Assembly (NCBI GenBank): GCA_038049695.1
Contig: CP142454.1
Span: 88,930,501 to 88,994,500 of the forward strand
Origin: Cinnamomum chago
Taxonomy: Eukaryota; Streptophyta; Magnoliopsida; Laurales; Lauraceae
DNA: 64,000 nucleotides
Reading direction: 5' to 3'
In this document: piece after piece, positions 1 through 11,683 of the stretch
Layout: the number at the start of each line of letters is the position of its first letter
Position numbering within the stretch: the first letter of the stretch is position 1
The notes under the pieces: generated by a model
What the model saw: only the letters and a program-made list of their open reading frames with translations
Databases searched by the model: none
Told to the model about the DNA's origin: nothing
Position numbers and translations under genes: made by a program

Positions 1-91
1 CATGCTATCAATGTTAAGAAATTGTAATACTTGATCCATTGTTACTTGCAGAAACTAACATTCCTTTGCCTTCTTCATTTCTCCTACAAAG

Positions 92-524
92 GTACCGCGC
101 AATTACAAGTGCATACTATCGCGGAGCAGTTGGTGCACTGCTTGTCTATGATGTAACCCGCCGCGTTACTTTTGAGAATGTAGAGAGATGGTTGAAGGAG
201 CTCAGAGATCACACAGACTCTAACATTGTGGTCATGCTTGCTGGAAACAAGGCAGACCTTCGCCACCTAAGGGCTGTTTCCACTGAGGATGCACAAGCAT
301 TTGCTGAGAAAGAGAGCAGCTACTTCATGGAGACGTCAGCGCTGGAATCTATGAATGTAGAGGATGCATTCACAGAAGTCCTCACTCAGATCTATCGTAT
401 TGTCAGCAAGAAGGCTCTTGAAGCCAGGGAAGATCCAGCAACCTTGCCCAAGGGACAGACCATCAATGTGAGCAACAATGATGATGTATCAGCTGTTAAG
501 AAAAGGGGTTGCTGCTCTGCCTAG
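92..524 (+). CDS. RABA (Rab11-like) small GTPase, last coding exon, 5' partial
   Basis: This is the C-terminal part of a plant RABA/Rab11-type GTPase, a regulator of trans-Golgi and endosomal trafficking. The visible protein starts at the [13 protein letters not shown] segment after switch II. It includes the G4 motif NKAD (guanine specificity) and the G5 motif ETSAL, and it ends in CCSA, a dicysteine prenylation site that anchors Rabs to membranes. The exon start at 92 is chosen because a pyrimidine-rich tract and AG (90-91) precede it, and Rab homology begins there. The ATG at 39 lies in the intron. The first exon (P-loop and switch I) lies outside the window. The tail sequence LPKGQTINV resembles the RABA1 subgroup; that subgroup call is from memory and less certain. 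No stop or frameshift is seen, so the gene looks intact. An AATAAA at 886-891 could serve as a poly(A) signal. Confidence 0.93.
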
Positions 525-1900
525 TACTTGAAAGGAGGGTATGTGTTGAACTCTTTATATGTTCTTTAGAATTGGTTTTTTGCCACTTCATACAAACACT
601 GGCATGACACATGACATGGATCCTTCTTTCACCCCTCTAAAAAGAAGAAAGAAACAACATCTGTTAGTCATGCATTGTAAAATCTTAAAGCTTGCCCATG
701 GTCAGGGAAGATCAGCATCTAGAATGCAGTTGTATGCATAGTTTACTCTGCATTCAAAGCAGATATGTTTTGTATTTCCTTACTATTGATTTTAATCAAT
801 TTTTTTTCTTTTACGGCTTGTTCATTTCATGTAATTGAATAGATAGGAATTGTAAGACTTCTATTTCTAAAAATGGTTAAAATTGAATAAACAAGTGTGA
901 GTTTCCAAAATGACCATCAAACTATATATCTCCCTTCCAATGGAAAATAGACCAAGGGGATGTGGGAAATAAATACTCAGCCACCACCCTAAAGCTACTG
1001 AAGGTTGCATCTGCATCGGTAACTTACATCTTACACCCAACAATTCATTTCATTCACCCCTCACCTATTTAATAATCCTTCAATAGTGCTCATTAGACCT
1101 TAAATTCCTATGTATTATAAAATTGGATAACCATCACTTCTGCTAAAATATTTTTTTGATCAGTTGTGAATTGGGCCTTTTGAGCTATACTACTTGTCTT
1201 GTTTTCTTTCTCAATTTGACGGCTTCAATGCAGATAATGTTCGAGAATGTAGCAAAGAGTCAAGGATTACATGCAGCTTTTACGAGCAATCAAAATATGG
1301 AAAGTTGTACGAGAACAATGTAATCATCTTCGATGGTGTTATACGTAGGATGGAAGCCCAAGATTAGACTTTGAAATACTTTGTGATGAACTTGGGAATT
1401 TGAATGTATATAAAGATTCTGTATTCTTTCAGATGACAATGTTGTGTACTATTCTTTGAACATTTGTGTACATCAATATTGTGTATCATTCCCTACTGTA
1501 ATTCACATGTCATTGTGCAAATTGCACACTATGAGAATATAGACAAATAAAAAAAATAAAAAATAAAAACTTGCTCTTATCAAACAAAGTTAATTTTGCC
1601 CGTACCTTCGTATTCCAGCTAATGATGCTTCACTGGAGTTCTCCATGTATTTGAGCCGCTCCAGTTTTTATCTGGGTAACATAGCTTGTAAGGCGTATTG
1701 AAGCATTGCATGTAAAATCGGGAGACCAATAAAGACCAATGAGTGGAATAGTGAGGAGTGCGATCGATTGCGGAGTTCATGAAACATGGCTGAAATAGGA
1801 TTGAGTGGAAAATCCAAATTCACAAAGCCGACCACAAAAGGGTGATGATGATGGCGATAATGATGAAGCATGGAGAGTACAAAGGTGATATTTCCTCCTT
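525..1900 (+). other. 3' UTR of the Rab gene and intergenic DNA
   Basis: AT-rich sequence with no long reading frame. The first 300-400 bases are probably 3' UTR, with an AATAAA at 886-891. I see no recognisable gene or transposon in the rest. Confidence 0.5.
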
Positions 1901-1916
1901 CAACTACAAGAAGGAG

Positions 1917-2050
1917 ATAAGAATTAGTTGGAGATAAGAATGGCTCCTTACAAGAGTGGTAAGCAGCGTTAGTTCTTACCTTGCTACTCGGGGTTCGAGC
2001 CCCTGGATCTCTTGGGTCCCAGCTCCCTTCCCTGGGTTACGAAAAAAAAA
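1917..2050 (+). mobile_element. tRNA-derived SINE-like insertion
   Basis: The segment has a B-box-like GGTTCGAGCCC near 1990 and an upstream A-box-like stretch (AGAGTGGTAAGC). It ends in a short A-run at 2041-2049. The sequence before it (CTACAAGAAGGAGA, near 1903) resembles the sequence just after the A-run (CTACAAGATGAAGA), which would fit an imperfect target duplication. The family is not identified. Confidence 0.5.
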
Positions 2051-2694
2051 CCTACAAGATGAAGAAATTCTCTTGTGAAGCAACATCTCATTAAGCAAAG
2101 CATCATATTCAGCCCTCAGAAGCATCAATGAGGTACTATTGAAAGTGGCATCACCAATTACATGTTAGATGCTGAGGATCAGCTTACAATCATCACATGA
2201 CACTATACTTCCGAGATCAATAGGATTAATTAATTAGTCGATCAATTAGATATAGAGCTTCTGATATTATTAAATTTGGCCTAAAATTTCAAGTATGGGA
2301 CCTTGAATTAGAACCTGATGCGTCTCCGATTCAGCCCGAGTTCGGCTTCTATACCACTTATTTAAATTTCACAATCAATTAATCAATTGGAGATAGGGGC
2401 TTTTGATATCATTAAATTTGACATGAATTTTTACAATGTGATGATCATGATCATTCAACAAGACCGTTCAATTGCAAGATTTGGTGATCTCATATATGTG
2501 TATCTCGTACACCTAAAATAGAACCCAATTATAGTTTTGCTTCAATTCTCCTTCTATGCCCACGTAGTAATTGGAAGAAAAAGGCTCTTGTTGCTTGGTT
2601 CAGATGGATTCTTTCGAGAAAAAAAAAAAAAAAAAACTATCAACCCTTTGCTTTGCTAGAGTATCCTAATCCATGGCATTGGCTAACCTCTGAA
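2051..2694. other. intergenic, nothing recognised
   Basis: AT-rich sequence with a poly(A) run near 2620-2636. No gene, RNA or transposon end is recognised. Confidence 0.5.
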
Positions 2695-2697
2695 AAT

Positions 2698-3290
2698 CAC
2701 TACAACAAATTGCACTTTTAGCCACATTTTTTACTGACGTTTTATTAAAAAACGTCGGCAAATGTCACTGTTGCATTTTACTTTATTTAAAACCATAGAC
2801 TATTACCGACGAATTAAAAACGTCGGTAAAATAAAATTTTAGCGACGATTTATTAGTTTTACCGACATTTGTTTTTCGTCGGTAATAGTCTATGGTTTTA
2901 AATAAAGTAAAATGCAACAGTGACATTTGCCGACGTTTTTTTTCGTCGGTAAAATGCGTTTTTATTTTATTTTTGACTTTACTGACGAAAAAAAACGTCG
3001 GTAAAAATATTGTATTTTTTATTTATTTTTATTTTACCGACGAAAAAAACGTCGGTAAAAGTATTTTATAATTTATTTATTTATTTATTTATTTTGTGCC
3101 GACGAAAAAAAATCGTCGGCAAATATAAATTTTATTATCAGCTGTAAAATAAATATTGATTTTAACTTTTAGCGACGTTTATGTGAAACGTCGGTAAATA
3201 TATTTTTATTTTTAAGAAAATTAAAAATGGGGGATATTTAACGACGAAAATGTTTTGTTACGTTCAGTGTAAAACGTCGGTAAATATATG
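2698..3290. repeat. Left subterminal repeat array of the CACTA element
   Basis: At least ten direct and inverted copies of ACGTCGGTAAA or the complement TTTACCGACG, separated by AT-rich spacers. In characterised CACTA elements such arrays bind the transposon's own DNA-binding protein. The array contains a perfect long inverted repeat (2747-2813 and 2875-2941). Confidence 0.85.
2747..2941. repeat. Perfect 67-bp inverted repeat with 61-bp spacer
   Basis: Bases 2747-2813 are the exact reverse complement of 2875-2941 by direct reading. The spacer 2814-2874 also contains CGTCGGTAAA motifs. Transcribed RNA could fold into a long hairpin. Confidence 0.9.
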
Positions 3291-3387
3291 TTTAGTGTTT
3301 TTCCGTTTTTCCTTCTCCTTTCTGTCTCCCGCCAACGCAAACCCTCTTTAGTTTTTCCCTCCTTTCTTTTCCCTCTTTTCTTTTCCC

Positions 3388-3546
3388 TCATCTACTCATC
3401 TCTCTCTCTCTGTCTCTCTCAATCTGCTCTCCTCTCTGCTCATCTGCTCATCTCTCTCTCTCGATCGGCGCTCGCTCTCTCTCTGTCTCTCTCGATCTGC
3501 TCTCCTCTCTCTCGATCTGGTTTTTCCCTCTTTTCTCTCTCTCATC

Positions 3547-3588
<42 letters not shown>

Positions 3589-3665
3589 GATCTACTCTCC
3601 TTTCTCTCTCTCGATCTGGCTTTTCTCTCTCTCATATGCTCATCTCTCTCTCTCGATCTGCTCAT
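3388..3665 (+). repeat. CT-rich microsatellite with CTCGATCTGCTC interruptions
   Basis: Long (CT)n runs are interrupted by a recurring CTCGATCTGCTC-like unit, so an impure minisatellite is superimposed on the microsatellite. It sits just inside the left subterminal array, where a CACTA element's first transcribed exon and 5' UTR would be. Long open frames across it on both strands are low-complexity artefacts. Confidence 0.75.
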
Positions 3666-3789
3666 CTGCACCGTCTTGGACCAAAGCAACTGCTATCTCA
3701 CCGCACTGCAACACCACTGAGGCCACCCACCGAGGCCCTGCAACCCAACTGATCTCTCTCACCAGCTGCCTTCCTCTTCCAGGTTCGGA

Positions 3790-4541
3790 TTTCACATTTT
3801 CTCCTTTTGTATTTCTCTTTATTTGTATTTGATTTGGAATTCTCTCATGGATGCCTCTCTTTCTCAATGACAAAAGGGAAAACCAGAACTCTGGTTTCTT
3901 CTTGTTTTGCTTGTGTGCATAGAAAATGCCCACCATCTGTTTGTTTATGTTACTCTAATATTTATCTTTATTTGTAAAGAGTGCTTCCCATGTGTTCGTT
4001 TATATTCCTTTGTTAAAGAAGCTAGAAGAGGATTTGATGTTGGGATTAAGATTAATGATTGGAATAGCCCAAAAAGTGCCCTCTCCTATGTGGGCTCACC
4101 TATGGCTCATTTGTGATTCATAGTCAAATGAGCTCCATGGAAGAATTACTAAAGAGACCTGATTATTATTAAGAATGCAATTCAGGTTTGGAAGATATAT
4201 ACTCTATTCACCTCGTGATTAATTGTTGCAAGAATGAAAGAAATGTAAACTTATATAGATCTCTGGTTATCCAAATGCAAGATTGCAATTAATACCAAAA
4301 AGTTGAACTTCCCAAACAAAATGCTCCTCCTTAGTCATTTGACTTGCAAAAGAAAATAAAAAAAAATTCACATTTAATCATTGCAATATACACTGCCTTA
4401 ATCACCTTAAAATGGAACTAGGATATTAATGACACTGCTAAGCCACAAGTTTTTCAGAGTTTACACAACCTTGGAATATTGTTCTCCATTCATGGTTAGT
4501 TTTTATGTTGTAAAACTTCAACTAGGATGTATTGTACTTAC
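3790..4541. other. CACTA interior, nothing recognised
   Basis: AT-rich sequence without convincing coding content or repeat structure. Confidence 0.4.
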
Positions 4542-4715
4542 AGTAGGGAGAAGCTTGCAGTTTTGGTTCTTGGCACAGTCATTCAAATGCCAGATAGCAT
4601 CTCCTTGACCATCAAAAGTCCCACTTCCTATGATAGTCAACCCATCTATCCATCCAAAGAAAATCCAATCTCCTGTTGGATACTTGTTTAGGTCTGTCTC
4701 TGCTTTCAAATGACC
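4542..4715 (-). pseudogene. Captured polygalacturonase (GH28) exon fragment
   Basis: On the minus strand this 174-base open segment encodes 58 residues with the GH28 N-terminal signature: a KYPTGDW stretch, then WIDGLTIIGSGTFDGQG (the family's VDGLTISGGTFDGQG block), an NDC motif and NCKLLP. It resembles pectin-degrading exo- and endopolygalacturonases. It has exon borders: an acceptor AG just before GGTCATTTG at 4715 and a donor GTAAGT right after 4542. The catalytic segments of the enzyme (NTD, DD, G.GHG) are absent, and no neighbouring exons were found. I infer a gene fragment carried by the surrounding CACTA element, opposite in strand to the catalase piece. Confidence 0.82.
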
Positions 4716-5516
4716 CTATGCAACCACATTAACATGGTTCAGTATAAAGAATCACATAAAAATGTATTGTTCTATGATAGGTCATCTTATTCTGTCTGCA
4801 CACTCTCCATACTACTCACATATTTTCATGGCCCTATGAACACCTGACTAGAAATGCGTCTTGGATGTTCCATACACTCATTTCTACTAAAATGTTCTCA
4901 GGTCATTTCAATCTATGCTTACACTTTAGTTGTATGTATGAAAGTTTTTGAACTCTTGCCTCCAATTTCATTTCTATACTTGGTCATTCCAATTTTTGAA
5001 CTCATGCCATATGTTTGGTTTTTGTGATTCTAGAGACATGCATTCTTCTTTCTGCTAAAATCTGTGAGTTAAATTATATTTTGGTATCTTCATACCACTG
5101 TTTGGTGAAGGGTCATGTTGTTCTGAGGTTATGTGGGTTTTGAAGTTTATGCTATTTTCTTTAGTTTTTTTTTTAGCAGGTTATTGGTAACAAATGGGAT
5201 ACTTATCTTGATCTTCTTCAAGCTGATTACACCGAAGGGTGAGCTCCATCTTCTTTCTATTATCAGATTACATGAATTTCTTTATATTCTTATTGAATTT
5301 TGCATATCCAACTTATTAAGCAAAATCAAAGTGGGTAGATGTGTAAGGTGGACTGTCTGAATCAAATGCTTTGTGATAGCATTAGTTGTCATAGAACCAA
5401 TCTTATCAAATGCCACCTACAATAGTCATCAAATTTGGAATAAGAGCTCTTGCTTTTAGGATAATTACAGAAAATTAAGTCAGGAATGCAGGAACTGATT
5501 TTCCTTATAGGGTGGA
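4716..5516. other. CACTA interior, nothing recognised
   Basis: AT-rich, intron-like sequence. No further polygalacturonase exon was found here. Confidence 0.4.
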
Positions 5517-5521
5517 CCTCT

Positions 5522-7734
5522 TGTAAAGTCCGGGGACCCGAACCCTAGAGGGGGGGTGAATAGGGTGAGCTCCAAATATGACCAATTTTAACAAATTTAA
5601 CTTCTTTAAAACAAACTAGTCACATGTGATGATTAATCATACAAGATGCGGAAGCTAACAAAAGAATCACCACAAAGCAATCACCATCACACAAGGATTT
5701 ATAGTGGTTCGGCCTCAATGCCTACATCCACTACCGGCTTGTGAACCAACACCCCACCGGATTTCCACTATTTATGATTTTCAATAGGCTAAGCAATAAC
5801 CTTTACAATATGCTTTCCAAGGCTAAGCAATAACCTTTACATTGATGTTTTTCAAGGCTTAACATCAACCTATACATTATGCTTTTATAGGCTAAGCAAT
5901 AACCTCTTCAACCACAAGGTTGGTTATCTCTCTAATTTAGTGTCTATCATACACTTGATGGAGATTCTATTTAGCTCATTACATTTGCCTCTAAAATAGG
6001 CGGATATGACAATGAAAAACTAATACACACTCACACTATGAATGCAAATATGAAAGTATATGAAGTGTGTGTGTGTGTGGTCCTCAATCATTTTGAAAAT
6101 GAAAGCTCATAAATGTATGCCTAAGGCTTTTGAAAATATTAGCTCATAAAACATTTATGATTGAGGAAGTAATGCAATCACATGTTAAAAGTAACAACTT
6201 GTTAATGATATCAAAGTTACACAAGTTGTATGAAATGGATTAGCTCTAAACATGTGATGCATAGGGATGTCAATCAAATCACCAATGAAGCTCAAAACAT
6301 AAAAATAGATTTGATTGAAATGAGGGGACAAATCATATGTAATTATAAGGACAACTTGAAAATGATTTACCAATCAAAGTAAGGCAAGTTGTGAAACTTT
6401 AAAACAATAATATACATATGATTTGTAATGATGTTGGATCCAAAACATAAGATACATTTGAGAGAGATTTTCTTATGATGGAAAAACAACAACCAATGAT
6501 TCAACAAAGTATATGAATCATGTTACATATTTCATTAACATGATCTACTTAGATTTACCAAAGATAAAGTACTACTTTGATGAATCAATGGTGATGTATC
6601 CAAAACAATAGATCTATTCAAAATATAACACATGCTAAGGATACAACACATCATAGGTTAACATGTTACTAAGATTTACCAATGATAAAACAAAACATGA
6701 AAACATATGATTTGTAAAGAAGTTGAATCCAAAACATAAGTTAGTTTTGAAAGAGATGTTCTTATGATGGAAAACAACAACCAAAGATTCAACCAAGTAT
6801 ATGGATCATGTTACATATGATTTCAAAGATTTTTCCATTAACATGATCTACTTAGATTTACCAAAGTTAAGTACTACTTGGATTGAATCATATGGTGTTG
6901 TATCCAAAACAATAAATCAACTCAAAACATAAAATATGTTAAGGACACAACACAAACATAGTTTAACATGCTAGAAATGATTTACCAAAAATAAAACAAA
7001 AGCATGAAAACATATGATTAAGGAAGGAAGAGCCTACTTGGTGGTTTAACTTCATTAATCCAAGCTTTAGCTTTCCTAATCATCCCCTTCATCCCTTGGT
7101 TCTTTTCCCTTTTGATATGCCTCAATACCTCTCAAGGAGGGGCTTAAAATTCCCAACTTTTGGCAAGGGAAAGAACTCATATTTATAGCAAAAAATGCCC
7201 AACGGCTAGTCCTCGGTCGACCGGCACACAGGCCTCGGTCGACCGGGAACACACAACGGTCTGATTTCTGACCGTTGGTGCGCCAGGCCATTTTCTGCTG
7301 CAGTGTTCCCGGTCGACCGGGACCTCTGCGCCGGTCGACCGGCGACACTGCCGGGCCATTCCCCCTTTTTGCAAAAAACCAACTTTTCACAATTTAAAGG
7401 TATTTCTTTGGGGGACCTTTTGGCCACTAAATCAAGCTTGGAAAACATGTTTTAAAGATTCTAATGGTTTTTAAAACATGACATAAAAAGCCTAAAAAGA
7501 TTCAAAACTTTTAAAACAAAGGCTTGCTTGATTTCTTGAAAACTCTTTTCTATAACAAATGCATCCAAGATAAAAAGACAAATCATGCATAAATCAATAC
7601 TTTTACAAATCTTAAAAGCAATGCATGAATAAAACAAGATTTCAAGTTTATTTAAAACCAATGCAAGTGTGTAAATCAAATGATGCTTGAATGATAATGC
7701 ATCCATCAAATTGCAATCTATAAAAACCCTAACA
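5522..7734 (-). mobile_element. Solo LTR (2.2 kb) nested in the CACTA element
   Basis: The element starts TGTAAAGTCC and ends CCCTAACA (TG...CA). It is flanked by the exact 5-bp direct repeat CCTCT (5517-5521 and 7735-7739), as expected for LTR-retrotransposon integration. No coding interior, primer-binding site or second LTR lies nearby, so it is a solo LTR left by LTR-LTR recombination. A TATAAATA box on the minus strand (7180-7187) suggests minus-strand transcription with the LTR starting at 7734. A palindrome array (7214-7344) lies immediately upstream of this TATA box. The segment near 5540 containing GAGGGGGGGTGAATAG resembles an interspersed repeat I recall from other plant genomes. 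Confidence 0.8.
7214..7344. repeat. Array of CGGTCGACCG palindromes upstream of the LTR TATA box
   Basis: Four copies of a perfect palindrome centred on GTCGAC: 7214-7223, 7236-7245, 7308-7321 (14 bp) and 7329-7344 (16 bp). A fifth inverted repeat, CAACGGTC/GACCGTTG (7254-7261 and 7270-7277), lies between them. On the minus strand the array falls about 30 to 165 bases upstream of the TATA box, where LTR enhancers usually sit. Confidence 0.8.
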
Positions 7735-7739
7735 CCTCT

Positions 7740-9573
7740 ACCATGGTATAATGAGTCAGTTATCTTCACTACAATACATGAAAGCACAAATGCAAGAGCG
7801 TTGATTATCTTAAACTATGAGCCCCCAACTGGATGGGCTATTAGCTCAAACTGTGCACGAGTAGTGATTCAGTGTCAAGAGTCATGGCACTAACACAGGG
7901 CATGTCAGCCAGTAGAAGCAGCACAACATGTCTCCTTGCCACCAATGTCTTAATGGCAGAATCCTAAAAAAAAGAAATCTCTCTCTCTCTCCAGTTTGAG
8001 AAATCATTAGTTGGGTCTTCTAAAATGTGGGCAAGTGCTTCTCTAAGGTGTCCAAAAAACATCAAAGAAGGTGAAAAGAAAAAAAAATGAAAGCAACTGA
8101 AAGATAACAAGTAAATCTGAAACCAGCTAGAATAACTCAAACTAAAGTATCAAAGTGACGTCTTGTCCCTAACATAAGTAGAGTTACAATGATATTTTTA
8201 AATTAGAGTGGTTTGTTTTCAAGGTTAAACTTAACCAAAGGTAAATGTAGAAGCTGACAGTAGTGGAAAGGGTGTTTTCAACTTTTATGATTGGTTCTAG
8301 TGTAAATCAGCCGAAATTGATGAAAGACCTTTCTTCAGTTTAATGGCTGATCAATAATGTTAGGAGAATATAGATGATTGTTTGTAGAAGCTGAAAACAG
8401 AGGTAGTTGTTTGTAAGGATACTAAAAACAGGTGGCTAGATGTAAATTTTCCTACAAGCTTTTATATATGCGTGCATAGGACAAAGAGGTTGCTCAAAGC
8501 TTGGGATTGAAGTGTTCAACTTTTATTGAGCTATGCTGTTGAAAATCAATGTGTTTGACTGCCTGTATAGTGTGAACTGAGCAGTGAGCACCTTTGTCAG
8601 ATTGAAGGGGTGAAAATGCAATTTAAAGTGTGGAATCCATTTGAGGAATCAATCTAAGAGTGTTTATTTCCCTTTTTCTCTCGAGATTTGAGTGGAAAAG
8701 TTTCAATCCCTAACAAGCTTTTGGATTGTATCCCAATGCACCCTAAGTTGATTCGTTGTTTTTGTTTATCCTCTGGACAATGATTCATTTCTAATAAGTT
8801 AGCTTTTCTTTTTCTTTCTTTTGGAAGATTTTGTTATTTCATTAGGAGATGTTGGACTTTTCGTCGCTAAGGGATATGGATCTTAAGTTGATTTGATTTT
8901 GATTGCACTGTAACTGCTCACCAGAGTCACAGATATGGTTGTGTTCACAGAGGTTCATCGGCAGTCATCTGTGAGCGCATTGTTTTATTGATTTTTTAAA
9001 ATTTCTTTATCAAATGTGATTACTAATGATTAGAGTATGGGAAGAGAGAAACTTGCAGCTGTTTTCTATTCACTTGTTGCTTATATTAGAGTCAACATGT
9101 TGATTTAACCATGTTACTTAGTTAGGGCCTGTTCGTTTGCATTATAATACATAGGATTCCTACCATTATCATCAACATGATCAATGTAACTCTCATATTT
9201 ATTTTAGTCGTCCATCAATGTTATATCTTGCAGAATTCCAAGTTGGCATCAGAGTGGATGCTTTTGAATTGAAACACAAGTCATGTGTGTTACATGACGA
9301 AACTGAATTGTAATGCTACTATCATCTTCAATCTGTTTTATTCTAAGATATCAACATATGAAGTGATTCAAGTCACTATATATCGTGATCAAGATTTTAA
9401 AATCTATATACTTTATGAGAAATATTTAGTATCCACTTTAATGGTGACATTACTGCAGAGTCACTATTGACCAAACCAATATTCAGAACCATTAAAATAT
9501 CTGTCTTGATATTGATCACAATTTTGCAATAAAACAGTAGAAAGGAATTGAATCTTATCTTCTTATTGAACAG
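7740..9573. other. CACTA interior, nothing recognised
   Basis: No gene is recognised. The motif GGGCCTGTTCGTTTG at about 9125 looks like a MITE terminus, but no inverted partner was found nearby. Confidence 0.4.
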
Positions 9574-9851
9574 GACCTATCCTCCTTGAGGATTATCATC
9601 TGATCGAGAAGCTTGCTCAATTCGATCGAGAGCGCACTCCAGAGCGTGTTGTCCATGCCAGGGGAGCCAGTGCAAAGGGTTTCTTTGAGGTCACCCATGA
9701 TATTTCTCATCTCACCTGCGCCGACTTCCTTCGGGCTCCGGGAGTCCAGACTCCAGTTATTGTTCGGTTCTCAACAGTTATCCATGAGCGAGGCAGCCCC
9801 GAAACTCTGAGAGACCCTTGAGGTTTTGCTGTGAAGTTCTATACTAGAGAG
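9574..9851 (+). pseudogene. Captured catalase exon with an in-frame stop
   Basis: The 278-base segment has an acceptor (CAG at 9571-9573) and a donor (GTAATG after 9851), matching a plant catalase exon. The translation reads from [20 protein letters not shown] through [18 protein letters not shown], then [20 protein letters not shown], to GFAVKFYTRE. The heme-side catalytic histidine (VHARGA motif) is retained. A TGA at 9819-9821 replaces the arginine codon of the expected RDPRGFAVKFY, consistent with CGA to TGA. The next exon, beginning with the GNFDLVGNN segment, is missing. It cannot make catalase; it is a gene fragment carried inside the CACTA element. Confidence 0.93.
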
Positions 9852-10353
9852 GTAATGAGTGTCATTGCCATATTTTCATTTTTGTCATATCTCAGGTTCT
9901 CTTTAGTTACTTTTGAGATGTGAATTTCTTGCTATAGTCTCTGGATTTGTTAAACTGAGATAATCTGTTTTCTTTCCAATAGATTGAATTCTTCTTACCA
10001 ATCAACATACCTTTATATTTCCACCCCTCCAGCTCAAAGTAGATAATATCTAGAGCTTCTACAACAGTTTTAATTTTTCCTTTTTTTTTAATATTATTTT
10101 AGTGTTCTTGTATTGAAAGTCTGCTAGAGCCAAAGCTATGTTATTCATAACTCTGTATGTTGTATAGTTTCCATCGTCCACTGAATTTTACGATACCATA
10201 TTCAGAAAAGAGCTGAATATTTGAATGGTAATATTTAGCAGAGAAATTTGGCTAGATTAATGTTTATGAGATTGGGCTTCCTCCAACATGACAATATCTA
10301 AATGTCACTATATCGAAATTTGCACCACACAGCTTGTTAAAATGCTCCCCAAG

Positions 10354-10577
10354 TTACCATTGGGCATGATGATGATGGAGAACAGGGCTCCTCTCACTGT
10401 CAGCTTCTGGCACCATCACCTCTGTGCAGTGAGACTTGTTGTTTGAAGTGATTTTAATGGCCTTCATCTCCTCTAACAGTGTAGAGAACACTCTAGTCAC
10501 CTTCAGGTCCTTTGTAATCCTCTCAAATCTCTGTTTCCTATGAGATCCAATGCATCCAAAGAGAAAGGTCCTTGAGT
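10354..10577 (-). pseudogene. Exon-like open segment, origin not recognised
   Basis: A 74-codon open stretch on the minus strand ends at TAA (10354-10356). Its composition is protein-like, with ITKDLKVTRVFSTLLEEMKA followed by a four-histidine run near the end. It has no start codon of its own and could be the last exon of a captured gene. I do not recognise the family, and it may be chance. Confidence 0.3.
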
Positions 10578-11683
10578 ACCATTAGAAAGAATGATCCTGA
10601 TCTTGATTTTAGGAGATCTTAGGAAATCCTACTGTATGTACTATACCAAATACTTTTTAGGAGTGGATTGAGTTTTAGATGGTTTTTCAAGTACATGAAA
10701 ACCTGGAGTTAAATCTCATGAGTCACTGATGAACGATCACCTTGTTTGTGTTGCTTGTTAATTTTGTAGGTGTCATGGTTCACTTGTAACTGAAGAGGAA
10801 ACCGTTCTTTTGAGGGTTTTAAAATATGGGCTTTAACTAAGTCCTCATATAATCCACCAGCTTTTGAAGTTTGAACACAGTTACTTTGGTTGTTTGGAAT
10901 AGACTTGCACTCTGAAAAGTGCTAGAATTTATTTGTTCACTAATGTCATTTATACTATGAAGTCCAATCAAAGATGAAAAGAGAGTTGTACGTGCACACA
11001 CACCTGGTAGCTACCATGACTATGTTTTTGAGCTTTCTTGTTGGTTCTGAATCAACACTAAAAACCTACAAGGATGATAACAAAAACAAAATATATAAAT
11101 TTGAAAAACTTATATATAGAATCATACTTAGATGAAGGAAGGTAGTGTGATGATTATTTATTTGTGATGGCTTAATGGTCCTATTCTAATGGCTCACATG
11201 GCATGTTGGTGGACCAAATGGAGGGTTTGGATTGGACATCTATCAAAAAAAGAAAAAAAATCCCTTTCTGGGGTTGCTATTCATGCCTTTGATGTTAGCC
11301 CCTGGGTACTCATTATGGAAAGAGACCCAGGGGTATGAAAAGTATCACCTCCATCGACCAACCTCTGTTTCTCTCTATTTAAATCATTGGAACTCAGTTG
11401 CCCTGTACCTAGGTTACTTGTAATTCTAATTACAAATAACACTTGCAGGTAGCTCAGTTTATCTAAATGGTTTTATTAACCTACTTAAAGTGCATATCCA
11501 GAGTATACCTAATACTCGAACAGAATGGTTCTTTGCCTGATGATGATGATCCTTTCCTTCACTCACACAATCAAAGCCAGTGAGCCATTCTTCTCTGTGG
11601 TTCTCTCTGCCATGTTCCTTGGAGAAGTGGTGTTGATTTAAATCCTCTATGATATGATACTGTTGCATGTGTTTGTGACCCCT

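Noticed and set aside
3288-3752. Long plus- and minus-strand open frames over the CT tract
   Set aside because: They encode only Ser/Leu or Arg/Glu dipeptide runs caused by the CT microsatellite.
9120-9145. GGGCCTGTTCGTTTG as a hAT/MITE terminus
   Set aside because: No inverted copy or target duplication was found within several hundred bases.
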